Source of the DNA: Burkholderiaceae bacterium
GTDB lineage: Bacteria > Pseudomonadota > Gammaproteobacteria > Burkholderiales > Burkholderiaceae_C
Direction of reading: 5' to 3'
Assembly: GCA_019745555.1 (NCBI GenBank)
Contig: JAIESX010000034.1
Location: 1-64,000, forward strand
DNA length: 64,000 nt
Part shown: one piece after another, positions 38,487 to 47,699 of the stretch
How the letters are laid out: each line of letters starts with the position of its first letter
Position numbering within the stretch: the first letter of the stretch is position 1
Translations under genes and position numbers: made by a program
Notes under the pieces: model-generated
What the model saw: the letters and a program-made list of their open reading frames with translations, nothing else
Databases searched by the model: none
What the model was told of the DNA's origin: nothing

Positions 38487-40130
38487 ATGCTCGGATTGAT
38501 GCAAAGCCAGCCGCTGCTGATTTCTTCCCTGATCGACTTCGCCGAACGCCACCATGGCGACGCCGAGATCGTTTCGCGCCGGGTCGAGGGCGACATCCAT
38601 CGCTACACCTACCGCGACGTCGCGGCGCGTTCACGGCGCGTGGCCAACGCGCTGGATGCGCTGAAGCTGGCCTTCGGCGACCGGGTGGCCACGCTGGCCT
38701 GGAATGGCTACCGCCATCTGGAGCTGTATTTCGGCGTCAGCGGCTCGGGCCGGGTGCTGCACACCATCAACCCACGCCTGCACCCGGAGCAGATCGCCTG
38801 GATCGCCAACCATGCCGAAGACCAGGTGCTGTGCTTCGACCTGACCTTCCTGCCCATCATCCAGGCCGTGCACGCCAAGTGCAGCACCGTGAGGCACTGG
38901 ATCGCCTTGTGCGATGCAGACAAGCTGCCGAAGGACAGTGGCATCCCTGGCCTGCAGAGCTATGAGGGCTGGATCGGCGCCCAATCCGAAAAATACCGCT
39001 GGCCCGAGTTCGACGAGAACTCGGCCTCGAGCATGTGCTACACCAGCGGTACCACGGGCAACCCCAAGGCCGCGCTCTACAGCCACCGTTCCACCATCCT
39101 GCACGCCTATGCCGCGGCGCTGCCCGATGTGATGTGCCTGAGCGCGCGCGACTCCGTGCTGCCCGTCGTCCCCATGTTCCACGTCAACGCCTGGGGCATC
39201 CCGTATTCGGCGGCGCTGACTGGCGCCAAGCTGGTCTTCCCGGGCCCGGCGCTGGACGGCAAATCCATCTACGAGCTGATCGAGGCCGAGCGGGTGAGCT
39301 ATGCCGCGGGCGTGCCCACGATCTGGCAGATGCTGCTGGGCCACCTGAAGCCCAACAACCTCAAGTTCTCCACGCTCAAGCGCACGGTGATCGGCGGCTC
39401 GGCCTGCCCGCCGGCCATGATCACCGCCTTCCGCGAAGACTATGGGGTGGAAGTGCTGCACGCCTGGGGCATGACCGAGATGTCCCCGCTGGGCACGCTG
39501 TGCACGCTCAAGAACAAGCACCTCACGCTGCCCGAGTCCGAGCAGATGAAGATCCGCCTCAAGCAGGGCCGGGCCATCTACGGTGTCGACATGAAGATCG
39601 TTGGCGGCGACGGTCAGGAGCTGCCCTGGGACGGCAAGGCCTATGGCGACCTGCTGGTGCGCGGGCCCTGGATCCTGCGCGAGTACTTCAAGGGCGAGGG
39701 CGGTGATCCACTGCGCAAGGATGCGGACAGCAAGGGCTGGTTCCCGACCGGCGACGTGGCCACCATCGATCCTGACGGCTATATGCAGATCACCGATCGC
39801 AGCAAGGACGTGATCAAGTCCGGTGGCGAGTGGATCAGCTCCATCGACGTGGAGAACATCGCCGTGGCCCACCCGGCCGTGGCCATGGCAGCCTGCATCG
39901 GTGTGCGGCACCCCAAGTGGGACGAGCGGCCGGTGGTGGTGGTGGTGAAGAAACCGGGCGCCGAGGTCAGCAAGGAGGAGCTGCTGAAGTTCTACGAGGG
40001 CAAGACGGCCAAATGGCAGATCCCGGACGATGTGATCTTCGTCGACGCCATTCCCCTGGGTGCCACCGGCAAGATGCTGAAGACCCGGCTGCGCGAGACA
40101 CTCAAGGACTACAAGCTGCCGGGCACGTGA
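38487..40130 (+). CDS. Medium/long-chain acyl-CoA ligase (AlkK-like)
   Basis: 547 residues of the adenylate-forming superfamily. The P-loop-like motif [18 protein letters not shown] is near residue 185, the A5 motif [14 protein letters not shown] follows, then [20 protein letters not shown] and the C-terminal catalytic Lys in [23 protein letters not shown] lies 7 nt before the ATG. It activates a carboxylic acid to acyl-CoA with ATP and CoA. The position in front of livKHMGF and the fad operon suggests it primes the imported substrate. Chain-length preference is not readable. Confidence 0.92.
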   Translation: MLGLMQSQPLLISSLIDFAERHHGDAEIVSRRVEGDIHRYTYRDVAARSRRVANALDALKLAFGDRVATLAWNGYRHLELYFGVSGSGRVLHTINPRLHPEQIAWIANHAEDQVLCFDLTFLPIIQAVHAKCSTVRHWIALCDADKLPKDSGIPGLQSYEGWIGAQSEKYRWPEFDENSASSMCYTSGTTGNPKAALYSHRSTILHAYAAALPDVMCLSARDSVLPVVPMFHVNAWGIPYSAALTGAKLVFPGPALDGKSIYELIEAERVSYAAGVPTIWQMLLGHLKPNNLKFSTLKRTVIGGSACPPAMITAFREDYGVEVLHAWGMTEMSPLGTLCTLKNKHLTLPESEQMKIRLKQGRAIYGVDMKIVGGDGQELPWDGKAYGDLLVRGPWILREYFKGEGGDPLRKDADSKGWFPTGDVATIDPDGYMQITDRSKDVIKSGGEWISSIDVENIAVAHPAVAMAACIGVRHPKWDERPVVVVVKKPGAEVSKEELLKFYEGKTAKWQIPDDVIFVDAIPLGATGKMLKTRLRETLKDYKLPGT

Positions 40131-40193
40131 ACGGAATGTCCCCGCGCGATGTATGGCCTGCCCTGGCAGGCCGGAGTCGCAAAGGCGATAGTT

Positions 40194-40209
40194 CTAGGGC
40201 AATCCCTAG
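40194..40209. promoter_or_regulatory. Inverted repeat CTAGGG-CAAT-CCCTAG upstream of livK
   Basis: Perfect 6-bp arms, 4-nt spacer, ending 64 nt before the livK ATG. TTGAAT at 40221-40226 is a possible -35 box just downstream, so a protein bound here would sit in an activator position. No T-run follows. A second hairpin (40155-40172, GGCCTGC/GCAGGCC) lies closer to the ligase stop and may be a weak terminator. Confidence 0.45.
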
Positions 40210-40272
40210 CGCGCCCCAGGTTGAATTTGGTTACGCTGCATTTGTTCATTCTGACAACGAGGAGATGGCCCC

Positions 40273-41505
40273 ATGAAGTTCACCGTGAAATTTGTGACTG
40301 CCGCCGCGACCCTGGCGTTCGCCGGCGCCGCTTTCGCCCAGAAGGGCGAGACGGTCAAGATCGCCTGGATCGATCCGCTCTCGGGCCTGATGGCACCGGT
40401 GGGCAACAACCAGGTGCGCAGCTTCCAGTACTTTGGCGAGAAGTTCAGCGGCGCCGGCAACCCGGCCGGCGTGAAGTTCGAAGTCATCGCCATGGACAAC
40501 AAGCTCAGCCCCGCCGAGAGCCTGAACCACCTCAAGGCCGCCATCGACCAGGGCGTGCGCTACATCACCCAGGGCAACGGCTCCTCGGTGGCCGGCGCGC
40601 TGATCGATGCGGTGAACAAGCACAATGAGCGCAACCCTGGCAAGGAAGTGCTCTTCCTGAACCACTCGGCCGTGGACCCGGACTTCACCAACAGCAAGTG
40701 CAGCTACTGGCACTTCCGCTTCGACGCCGACACCTCGATGAAGATGGAGGCCATCACGACCTTCATGAAGGACCAGAAAGACGTCCAGAAGGTCTACCTG
40801 CTGAACCAGAACTACTCGCACGGCCACCAGGTCGCGGCCTTCGCCAAGGAGAACCTCAAGCGCAAGCGCCCGGATGTCCAGATCGTCGGCGAGGACCTCC
40901 ACCCCCTGGCCCAGGTGCGTGACTTCGCGCCCTACATCGCCAAGATCAAGGCCTCGGGCGCCGACACCGTGATCACCGGCAACTGGGGTTCCGACCTGGC
41001 GCTGCTGGTCAAGGCGGCCAACGAAGGCGGCTACACCGGCAAGTTCTACACCTATTACACCGGTGTGAGCGGCACGCCCACGGCCCTGGGCCAGAACAGC
41101 GCTGGTCGCGTCTTCCAGGTCTCCTACAACCACTACAACATGGGTGGTGACATGGGCAAGTGGCAGGCCGAGTACAAGGAAAAGTTCAAGGACGACTTCT
41201 ACACCGGCTCGGTGATCCATATCTACAAAGCCCTGGGTGAAGCCATGGCCAAGGCCAAGTCCACCGATCCGGTCAAGGTGGCTGCGGCCCTGGAAGGACT
41301 GAAGTTCAAGAGCTACAACGGTGAAGTCGAGATGCGCAAGGCCGACCACCAGCTGCAGCAGCCGCTGTTCCTGACGGTCTGGCAGAAGGCGGACAAGAAG
41401 TTCCCCTACAGCCCCGAGAACACCGGCATGACGCTGGCCCTGGTCAAGGAATTCCCGGCCTATGTGTCGAGCACGCCGACCAGCTGCCAGATGAAGCGCC
41501 CCTGA
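40273..41505 (+). CDS. livK: Liv-type ABC transporter substrate-binding protein
   Basis: 410 residues. Signal peptide MKFTVKFVTAAATLAFAGAA, cleaved after AFA (residue 22). The mature protein has the type I periplasmic binding fold: VKIAWIDPLSGLMAPVGNNQ, then VAGALIDAVNKHNERNPGKE, YLLNQNYSHGHQVAAFAKEN, GADTVITGNWGSDLALLVKA. It is longer than classical LivK, as in homologues that bind aromatic or aliphatic acids rather than leucine. Symbol by family, not by proven ligand. A terminator directly follows, so this gene is likely transcribed in excess over the permeases. Confidence 0.9.
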   Translation: MKFTVKFVTAAATLAFAGAAFAQKGETVKIAWIDPLSGLMAPVGNNQVRSFQYFGEKFSGAGNPAGVKFEVIAMDNKLSPAESLNHLKAAIDQGVRYITQGNGSSVAGALIDAVNKHNERNPGKEVLFLNHSAVDPDFTNSKCSYWHFRFDADTSMKMEAITTFMKDQKDVQKVYLLNQNYSHGHQVAAFAKENLKRKRPDVQIVGEDLHPLAQVRDFAPYIAKIKASGADTVITGNWGSDLALLVKAANEGGYTGKFYTYYTGVSGTPTALGQNSAGRVFQVSYNHYNMGGDMGKWQAEYKEKFKDDFYTGSVIHIYKALGEAMAKAKSTDPVKVAAALEGLKFKSYNGEVEMRKADHQLQQPLFLTVWQKADKKFPYSPENTGMTLALVKEFPAYVSSTPTSCQMKRP

Positions 41506-41527
41506 AGCCCCCGGCTTCAGTGCAGGG

Positions 41528-41564
41528 AAGGGCCCGATGCCTGTGACCTTCGGGCCCTTTTTTT
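41528..41564 (+). terminator. Terminator/attenuator between livK and livH
   Basis: Stem AAGGGCCCGA / TCGGGCCCTT with a 12-nt loop and an uninterrupted T-run, 22 nt after livK. Partial read-through would keep binding protein above permease levels. Confidence 0.9.
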
Positions 41565-41636
41565 GTCCAAATGAAACGTACAGATTGACGCTGCGACACT
41601 GACGTCTGCGCGGCAGACAGGGAAAGACGGGATCCA

Positions 41637-42653
41637 ATGGAGTTCTTCATCATCTCCATGCTCAACGGCCTGAGCTACGGGCTCTTGCTGTTCATGCTCA
41701 GCTCCGGGCTGACGCTGATTTTCAGCATGATGGGCGTGCTCAACTTCGCCCACGCGAGCTTCTACATGCTGGGGGCCTACATCGGCTACAGCGTGGCCAA
41801 GTTCGTAGGCTTCTGGCCGGGGCTCATCATCGCGCCCCTGGTCGTGGGCCTGCTGGGGGCGGTGTTCGAACGCCTGGCTCTGCGCAAGGTGCACAAGTAC
41901 GGTCACGTGCCCGAACTGCTGATCACTTTCGGCCTGTCCTACATCATCCTGGAGCTGGTGCAGCTGGCCTGGGGCCGGATCGCCGTGGAGTTCCGCCCGC
42001 CCGAGCTGCTGCAGGGCCCGATGTTCACCCTGCTGAACCATGCGAGCGAAGGCATCAGCCTGATCTGGGGCCAGGCCCCGGCGGAGCTTTGCCAGACGGC
42101 CGTGTGCTCGCCGTTCCCGGCCACGCGCGGTTTCATGATGCTGGTGGCGCTGTTCATGCTGCTCGCACTCTGGCTCATGCTCACGCGCAGCCGCATCGGC
42201 CTGGTCATCCAGGCTGCGCTCTCGCACCCCGAGATGGTGGAAGCCCTGGGTCACAACGTGCCGCGGGTCTTCATGCTGGTTTTCGGCGCTGGCTCGGCAC
42301 TGGCCGGTCTGGGTGGCGTGATTGGTGGCAGCACCTTTGTGACCGAGCCGGCCATGGCGGCCACCGTGGGCTCGGTGATCTTCGTTGTCGTGGTGGTGGG
42401 CGGCCTGGGCTCGCTCTCGGGGGCCTTCCTGGCCTCGGTGCTGATCGGCGTGATCCAGACCTTTGCCGTCGCCTTCGACTATTCCTTCCTGACCCTTGCG
42501 CAGCAGCTGGGGTGGGAACTCAGCGCCGCCGCGCGCAACAACTCGGTGCTCAAGCTCACGCTCTCGCAGGTGGCACCCATCCTGCCCTATCTCTTCCTGG
42601 TCCTGATCCTGATCTTCCGGCCCAAGGGGCTGCTCGGAACGCGGGAGGAATAA
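41637..42653 (+). CDS. livH: Liv-type ABC transporter permease, LivH
   Basis: 338 residues, about eight TM segments, beginning MEFFIISMLNGLSYGLLLFM, the usual LivH opening. The family core GLTLIFSMMGVLNFAHASFY and the coupling-loop region RIGLVIQAALSHPEMVEALG are present. It is longer than E. coli LivH (308) because of an insertion around residues 115-160 (HASEGISLIWGQAPAELCQT). Ends 4 nt before livM. Confidence 0.93.
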   Translation: MEFFIISMLNGLSYGLLLFMLSSGLTLIFSMMGVLNFAHASFYMLGAYIGYSVAKFVGFWPGLIIAPLVVGLLGAVFERLALRKVHKYGHVPELLITFGLSYIILELVQLAWGRIAVEFRPPELLQGPMFTLLNHASEGISLIWGQAPAELCQTAVCSPFPATRGFMMLVALFMLLALWLMLTRSRIGLVIQAALSHPEMVEALGHNVPRVFMLVFGAGSALAGLGGVIGGSTFVTEPAMAATVGSVIFVVVVVGGLGSLSGAFLASVLIGVIQTFAVAFDYSFLTLAQQLGWELSAAARNNSVLKLTLSQVAPILPYLFLVLILIFRPKGLLGTREE

Positions 42654-42657
42654 GACC

Positions 42658-43950
42658 ATGGCCAAGCAACATTACGAATTCAAACCCTACAACGTCGGCC
42701 GCTGGATCATCTGGGGCCTGTTCGCGCTGCTGCTGATCTTTGCGCCCAGGGCTTTCACGAGCGGGCTGGGTGTGACCATGCTCTCGCAGATGGGCATCGC
42801 CATCATCGCCTGCCTGTCCTACAACATCCTGCTGGGACAGGGCGGCATGCTCAGCTTCGGCCATGCGGTCTACTCGGGCCTGGGTTCCTACATGGCCATC
42901 CATGCGCTGAACATGGTCAGCAAGGGCAGTCTGCCCATCCCGGTCAGCCTGCTGCCCATCGTCGGCGGCCTGGCCGGCATGTTTTTCGCCATCCTCTTCG
43001 GCTATGTGACCACGCGCAAGTCGGGCACGCCCTTTGCCATGATCACCCTGGGCATGGCCGAGCTGGTGTTCGCGATGTCCCTGATGTTCTCGGAGTTCTT
43101 CGGCGGTGAGGCCGGCGTCTCGGGCAACCGCGTCGTGGGCCAGGCCTTTTTCGGCATCACTTTCGGTCCGGGCATACAGGTCTATTACCTGATTGCGGTC
43201 TACACCTTCGTCTGCGTGGCGCTGATGTTCGCCTTTACGCGCACGCCGCTGGGGCGCATCCTCAACGCCGTGCGCGACAACCCCGAACGGGTGGAGTTCA
43301 TCGGCTACAGCACGCAGCGCGTGCGCTACATGGCCTTCATCATCTCGGGCTTCTTTGCCGGCATCGCGGGAGGCCTGGGGTCCATCCTGTTCGAGATCGT
43401 CACGGCCGAGGTCGTGGGCCCGCTGCGCTCGGGCGGCTACCTGCTGTTCACCTTCCTGGGCGGTGCGACCTTCTTCTTCGGTCCGGTCATCGGCGGCGTG
43501 CTGCTGGTGCTGGCCTCGGTGCTGCTGTCCGAGATCACCAAGGCCTGGTTGCTTTACCTGGGTCTGGTCTTCCTCTTCATGGTCATGTACGCTCCGGGCG
43601 GCATCGCCAGCCTGATCATGATGAACCTGCGCGTCGCCAGCTTCGGCTTCCTGCGCAAGCTCTGGGTCAGCTACCTGGGGCTGGGCCTGGCGGCACTCAC
43701 GCTTCTGCTGGGCGCGGCCGTGATGATCGAGATGGTCTACCACCTCCAGATGAACCTGTCGCTGGGACCGGAGCTGCGCTTCATCGGCATCCCGCTCAAT
43801 GCACACGACCCCGATCACTGGTTTGGTGGTGCCTTCGTCATGCTCACGGGCCTGGGCCTCTTCGAGCTCTGCCGCCGGCACTATGTGCACGAATGGGGTG
43901 CGATCCAGGAAGACATCGAGAAGGAAATCAAGCGGAGGGAAGCGCTGTGA
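42658..43950 (+). CDS. livM: Liv-type ABC transporter permease, LivM
   Basis: 430 residues with eight or more TM segments: NILLGQGGMLSFGHAVYSGL, the TM core, GRILNAVRDNPERVEFIGYS (coupling loop), then GSILFEIVTAEVVGPLRSGG. A C-terminal extension beyond residue 320, with one or two extra hydrophobic segments and the amphipathic end EDIEKEIKRREAL, goes past the usual end. Its TGA overlaps the livG GTG. Confidence 0.92.
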   Translation: MAKQHYEFKPYNVGRWIIWGLFALLLIFAPRAFTSGLGVTMLSQMGIAIIACLSYNILLGQGGMLSFGHAVYSGLGSYMAIHALNMVSKGSLPIPVSLLPIVGGLAGMFFAILFGYVTTRKSGTPFAMITLGMAELVFAMSLMFSEFFGGEAGVSGNRVVGQAFFGITFGPGIQVYYLIAVYTFVCVALMFAFTRTPLGRILNAVRDNPERVEFIGYSTQRVRYMAFIISGFFAGIAGGLGSILFEIVTAEVVGPLRSGGYLLFTFLGGATFFFGPVIGGVLLVLASVLLSEITKAWLLYLGLVFLFMVMYAPGGIASLIMMNLRVASFGFLRKLWVSYLGLGLAALTLLLGAAVMIEMVYHLQMNLSLGPELRFIGIPLNAHDPDHWFGGAFVMLTGLGLFELCRRHYVHEWGAIQEDIEKEIKRREAL

Positions 43951-44741
43951 GCGGCCAACAGAACATGAACAGCCCCTGGGCTCTGGAGCTGAAAGATCTG
44001 CGCAAGAGCTTCGGCAAGACCGAGATCATCCGCGGTATCGACCTGGCCGTGAAGCCCGGCGAGCGCGTGGCCGTGATCGGCCCCAACGGCGCCGGCAAGT
44101 CCACGCTGTTCAACCTGATCAGCGGGCGCTTCGGGCCTACGAGTGGCGAGATCCTGCTGGGCGGCCGGCGCATCGACGGCATGAAGCCCTACGAGATCAA
44201 TCGCATGGGGCTGGCGCGCAGTTTCCAGATCACCAACATCTTCCCCAAGCTCAGCGTCTTCGAGAACCTGCGCTGCGCCGTGCTCTGGAGCCTGGGCTAC
44301 CGCTACACCTTCTTCAAGTTCCTGGCGGATCTGGAAGATGCCAACGACCGCACCGAGGAACTGCTGGAGATGATCCGGCTCGACAAGAAGCGTGACGTGC
44401 AGGCCATGAACCTGACCTATGCCGAGCAGCGTGCGCTGGAGATCGGCGTGACCATCGCGGGCGGCGCCAGCGTGGTGCTGCTGGACGAACCCACGGCCGG
44501 CATGAGCAAGAGCGAGACCGCGCGCTTCATCAAGCTGATCCGCGAAGTCACCGAGGGCAAGACCCTGCTGACCGTGGAGCACGACATGGGCGTGGTCTTC
44601 GGCCTGGCCGACCGCATCGCCGTGGTGGTGTATGGGGAACTGCTGGCCTTCGACACGCCGGAGGCTGTGCGCGCCAATGCGCGCGTGCAGGAAGCATATC
44701 TGGGCTCGGTCGTGGCCGAGTCACAGGCGGGAGGACATTGA
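43947..44741 (+). CDS. livG: Liv-type ABC transporter ATPase, LivG
   Basis: 264 residues. Intact Walker A (GPNGAGKST), Q-loop region (LARSFQITNIFPKLSVFENL), Walker B with catalytic Glu (VVLLDEPTAGMSK) and H-loop (TVEHDMGVV). The signature region reads NLTYAEQRALEIGVTIAGGA, where LTYAEQR replaces LSYGxQR. GTG is the start because it overlaps the livM stop and GGAGGG lies 7 nt before it; the ATG six codons later is an alternative. Confidence 0.93.
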   Translation: MSGQQNMNSPWALELKDLRKSFGKTEIIRGIDLAVKPGERVAVIGPNGAGKSTLFNLISGRFGPTSGEILLGGRRIDGMKPYEINRMGLARSFQITNIFPKLSVFENLRCAVLWSLGYRYTFFKFLADLEDANDRTEELLEMIRLDKKRDVQAMNLTYAEQRALEIGVTIAGGASVVLLDEPTAGMSKSETARFIKLIREVTEGKTLLTVEHDMGVVFGLADRIAVVVYGELLAFDTPEAVRANARVQEAYLGSVVAESQAGGH

Positions 44742-44742
44742 C

Positions 44743-45447
44743 GTGACGGCACTGTTGAAGGTCGAAGGCCTGCATGCCTTTTATGGCAAGAGCCATGTGC
44801 TGCATGGCGTGCATTTCGAGGTGAATGCGGGCGAGATCGTGGCCCTGCTGGGACGCAACGGCTCGGGTCGCTCCACCACGGCCAAGGCCGTGATGGGCAT
44901 GGTGGACTGTGCGGGCAGCGTGCAGTGGAAGGGCGAGGAGGTCCAGGGCCGCAAGGCCTTCGAGATCGCGCACCGCGGGATCGGCTACGTGCCCGAGAAC
45001 CGGGAGATCTTTCCCAAGCTCACCGTGCACCAGAACCTGATGCTGGGCGAGAAGGGCAAGGGGCGCCAGAGCCGCTGGAGCTTCGACGACATGTACGAGA
45101 TGTTTCCCCGGCTCAAGGAGCGTCAGCACACCGAGGCCGGCGTGCTCTCGGGTGGCGAGCAGCAGATGCTGACCCTGTGCCGCTCGCTCATGGGCGATCC
45201 AGACCTCATCATCATCGATGAGCCGACCGAGGGCCTGGCGCCCAAGATCGTCGAGCTGGTCGGCGAGTACCTCAAGAAGCTCAAGGACCGCGGCATTTCC
45301 GTGCTGCTGATCGAACAGAAGCTGACCATCGCCATGGCCATCTCCGACCGGACCCTGGTCATGGGCCATGGCAGCATCGTGTTCGAGGGCACGCCCGAGG
45401 CCTTGCGCAACGACAGCTATATCCGCAAGGAGTGGCTGGAAGTCTGA
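44743..45447 (+). CDS. livF: Liv-type ABC transporter ATPase, LivF, with Walker A Lys replaced by Arg
   Basis: 234 residues. The order is normal: Walker A region GRNGSGRSTT, signature LSGGEQQML, Walker B LIIIDEPTEGLAPK and a final switch region (LLIEQKLTIAM, Gln-rich instead of His). Arg43 replaces the invariant Walker A Lys. That usually blocks ATP hydrolysis, so the LivG subunit may do most of the work. GTG start, 1 nt after the livG stop region (TGACGTG). Confidence 0.92.
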   Translation: MTALLKVEGLHAFYGKSHVLHGVHFEVNAGEIVALLGRNGSGRSTTAKAVMGMVDCAGSVQWKGEEVQGRKAFEIAHRGIGYVPENREIFPKLTVHQNLMLGEKGKGRQSRWSFDDMYEMFPRLKERQHTEAGVLSGGEQQMLTLCRSLMGDPDLIIIDEPTEGLAPKIVELVGEYLKKLKDRGISVLLIEQKLTIAMAISDRTLVMGHGSIVFEGTPEALRNDSYIRKEWLEV

Positions 45448-45469
45448 GCGCCGCCGCCGCGGCGGCGCT
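45447..45469 (+). terminator. GC-rich hairpin at the end of the liv operon
   Basis: Stem AGCGCCGCCG / CGGCGGCGCT with a 3-nt loop, starting at the last base of the livF stop codon. Only a short T stretch follows, so it may be a Rho-dependent pause or a weak terminator. Confidence 0.5.
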
Positions 45470-45493
45470 TGTCCCTGTCGTGACAATGCTGCA

Positions 45494-45541
45494 TTGCGAC
45501 GCAACATTGAGTCGATACAATTAAAAATCGAACGATCGTTC
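45494..45541 (+). promoter_or_regulatory. Promoter with overlapping palindromic operator for the fad operon
   Basis: TTGCGA (45494-45499), 16 nt, TACAAT (45516-45521) forms a plausible sigma-70 promoter. A perfect 12-bp palindrome GAACGATCGTTC (45530-45541) begins about where transcription would start, 29 nt before the ATG. The shape and place suit a TetR-family repressor responding to acyl-CoA; this is inference and no such regulator gene is in the window. Confidence 0.65.
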
Positions 45542-45570
45542 TATTTTCGAACCACCCGAGGAACGCCACC

Positions 45571-47679
45571 ATGAGCGCTGAATACCTGGTCCGCGGCGAC
45601 GTCGCCGTGATCACCCTGAACAATCCTCCTGTCAACGGCCTGGGCTACGAGACCCGCAAGGGCATCGCCGACGCACTGGCCCGGGCGAACGCCGACGCCC
45701 AGGTCCTGGCCATCGTCCTCACGGGTGCCGGCAAGGCTTTCTCCGGTGGTGCGGACATCAAGGAGTTCGGCTCGCCCAAGGCCCTGGCCGAGCCCAATCT
45801 GCTCAGCGTCATCCTGGCCCTCGAGAACTCGGCCAAGCCCGTGGTGGCGGCCGTGCACAGCGTGGCCATGGGCGGCGGCCTGGAGCTGGCCCTGGGCTGC
45901 CACTACCGCGTGGGTGCACCCGGCTGCAAGGTCGCGCTACCCGAGGTCAAGCTCGGCCTGATTCCCGGCGCCGGCGGCACGCAACGCCTGCCGCGCGTGC
46001 TCGGCGTGGAAGCCGCGCTCAACATGATCGTCAGCGGCGAGCCTGTGCCGGCCGAGATGCTGGCCCAGGTGCCCGGCCAGAAGCTGTTCGACAAGATGGC
46101 CGCCTCGGCCGAGTCCCTGATGGACGAGGCCATGGCGCTGGCGCGCGAGAAGGCCGGCGTAAGGCCGCTGCCCCTGGTGCGCGAGCTGCCCTGCAAGCAC
46201 CCGCTGGGCGATGCCTACTTCCAGTTCACCCGCAATATGGTGGGTGGCATGAGCAGGAACTTCCCGGCACCGCTCAAGTGCGTGGACGCCGTGGAAGCCG
46301 CCACCAAGAAGAAGTTCGATGACGGTCTGGCCTACGAACGCGAGATCTTCATCAACCTGATGTGGACGCCCGAGTGCCGCGCGCTGCGCCACGTCTTCGC
46401 GGCCGAGCGCGCTGCCTCCAAGATCCCCGACGTGCCGGAAGACACGCCCAAGCGCGAGATCAAGTCGGTGGCCGTGATCGGCGCCGGCACCATGGGCGGC
46501 GGCATCACCATGAACTTCCTGAATGCCGGCATCCCCCTGAAGATGCTGGAGATGAAGCAGGAAGCCTTGGATCGCGGTGTCGCCACCATCCGCAAGAACT
46601 ACGAAGCCCAGGTCGGCAAGGGCAAGCTCAAGCAGGACAAGTACGAGCAGCGCATGAGCCTGCTCACGACCACGCTGAGCTATGAGGACATCAAGGATGC
46701 CGACCTCGTGATCGAGGCTGTGTTCGAGGAGATGGGCGTCAAGGAAGCCGTGTTCAGGAAGCTCGACGAGGTGATGAAAAAGGGCGCCATCCTGGCCTCC
46801 AACACCTCCACGCTGGACGTCAACAAGATCGCCTCCTTCACCCAGCGCCCGCAGGATGTGGTGGGCCTGCATTTCTTCAGCCCGGCCAATGTGATGAAGC
46901 TGCTCGAAGTGGTGCGCGGCGAGAAGACGGCCAAGGACGTGCTGGCCACGGTCATGGCCATGGCCAAGACCATCAAGAAGACCGCGGTGGTCTCGGGCGT
47001 CTGCGACGGCTTCATCGGTAACCGCATGATCGAGCAGTACAGCCGCCAGGCCGGCTTCCTGCTGGAGGAGGGCTGCACACCCGAGCAGGTGGACAAGGCG
47101 ATCGAGAAGTTCGGCTTCGCCATGGGCCCCTTCCGTATGGGCGACCTGGCCGGCAACGACATCGGCTGGGCCATCCGCAAGCGCCGCTACGTCGAGAAGC
47201 CGGGCATGAAGTACAGCAAGACGGCCGACCTGCTGTGCGAGCTGGGACGCTATGGCCAGAAGACCGGTGCCGGCTGGTACGACTACAAGCCGGGCAAGCG
47301 CGACGCCATCCCCAGCCAGCTCGTGGTCGACATGATCGAGAAGCACCGCAAGGATCTGGGCATCACCCCGCGCAAGATCAGCGACGAGGAGATCGTGCAG
47401 CGCCTGGTCTACGCCCTGGTCAACGAGGCCGCGCACATCCTGGAAGAAGGTATCGCCTCGCGCGCCAGCGACATCGACATGGTCTACCTCACGGGCTACG
47501 GCTTCCCGCTGCACCGCGGCGGCCCCATGCAGTACGCCGACACCGTGGGCCTGTTCAATGTGGTGCAGAGCATGCAGCGCTTTGCGCGCAACCCGCTGGA
47601 CGACGGCCAGTTCTGGCAACCCGCGCCGCTGCTGGCGAGGCTGGTGGCCGAAGGCAAGAGCTTCAACCAGGTGGGCTGA
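45571..47679 (+). CDS. fadJ: Bifunctional enoyl-CoA hydratase / 3-hydroxyacyl-CoA dehydrogenase
   Basis: 702 residues. The N-terminal crotonase domain carries both catalytic glutamates: Glu105 (AMGGGLELALGC) and Glu125 (LPEVKLGLIPGAGGTQRLP). An NAD-binding domain starts near residue 300 (SVAVIGAGTMGGGI) with catalytic His434 (VGLHFFSPANVM), and C-terminal dimerisation domains contain KTGAGWYDYKPGKR and TGYGFPLHRGGPMQYAD. It hydrates trans-2-enoyl-CoA and oxidises the 3-hydroxyacyl-CoA. First gene of the operon. FadJ/FadB assignment is by architecture only. Confidence 0.93.
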   Translation: MSAEYLVRGDVAVITLNNPPVNGLGYETRKGIADALARANADAQVLAIVLTGAGKAFSGGADIKEFGSPKALAEPNLLSVILALENSAKPVVAAVHSVAMGGGLELALGCHYRVGAPGCKVALPEVKLGLIPGAGGTQRLPRVLGVEAALNMIVSGEPVPAEMLAQVPGQKLFDKMAASAESLMDEAMALAREKAGVRPLPLVRELPCKHPLGDAYFQFTRNMVGGMSRNFPAPLKCVDAVEAATKKKFDDGLAYEREIFINLMWTPECRALRHVFAAERAASKIPDVPEDTPKREIKSVAVIGAGTMGGGITMNFLNAGIPLKMLEMKQEALDRGVATIRKNYEAQVGKGKLKQDKYEQRMSLLTTTLSYEDIKDADLVIEAVFEEMGVKEAVFRKLDEVMKKGAILASNTSTLDVNKIASFTQRPQDVVGLHFFSPANVMKLLEVVRGEKTAKDVLATVMAMAKTIKKTAVVSGVCDGFIGNRMIEQYSRQAGFLLEEGCTPEQVDKAIEKFGFAMGPFRMGDLAGNDIGWAIRKRRYVEKPGMKYSKTADLLCELGRYGQKTGAGWYDYKPGKRDAIPSQLVVDMIEKHRKDLGITPRKISDEEIVQRLVYALVNEAAHILEEGIASRASDIDMVYLTGYGFPLHRGGPMQYADTVGLFNVVQSMQRFARNPLDDGQFWQPAPLLARLVAEGKSFNQVG

Positions 47680-47699
47680 AGCAGGGCAGGGAGAGCGTG

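Noticed and set aside
45447-45469. CCG-rich repeat considered as a short tandem repeat or mobile element footprint
   Set aside because: It folds into one symmetric hairpin at the livF stop; no target duplication or further copies seen.
45937-47619. A 560-codon antisense frame in fadJ
   Set aside because: Shadow of the fadJ coding bias; no ribosome site or domain.
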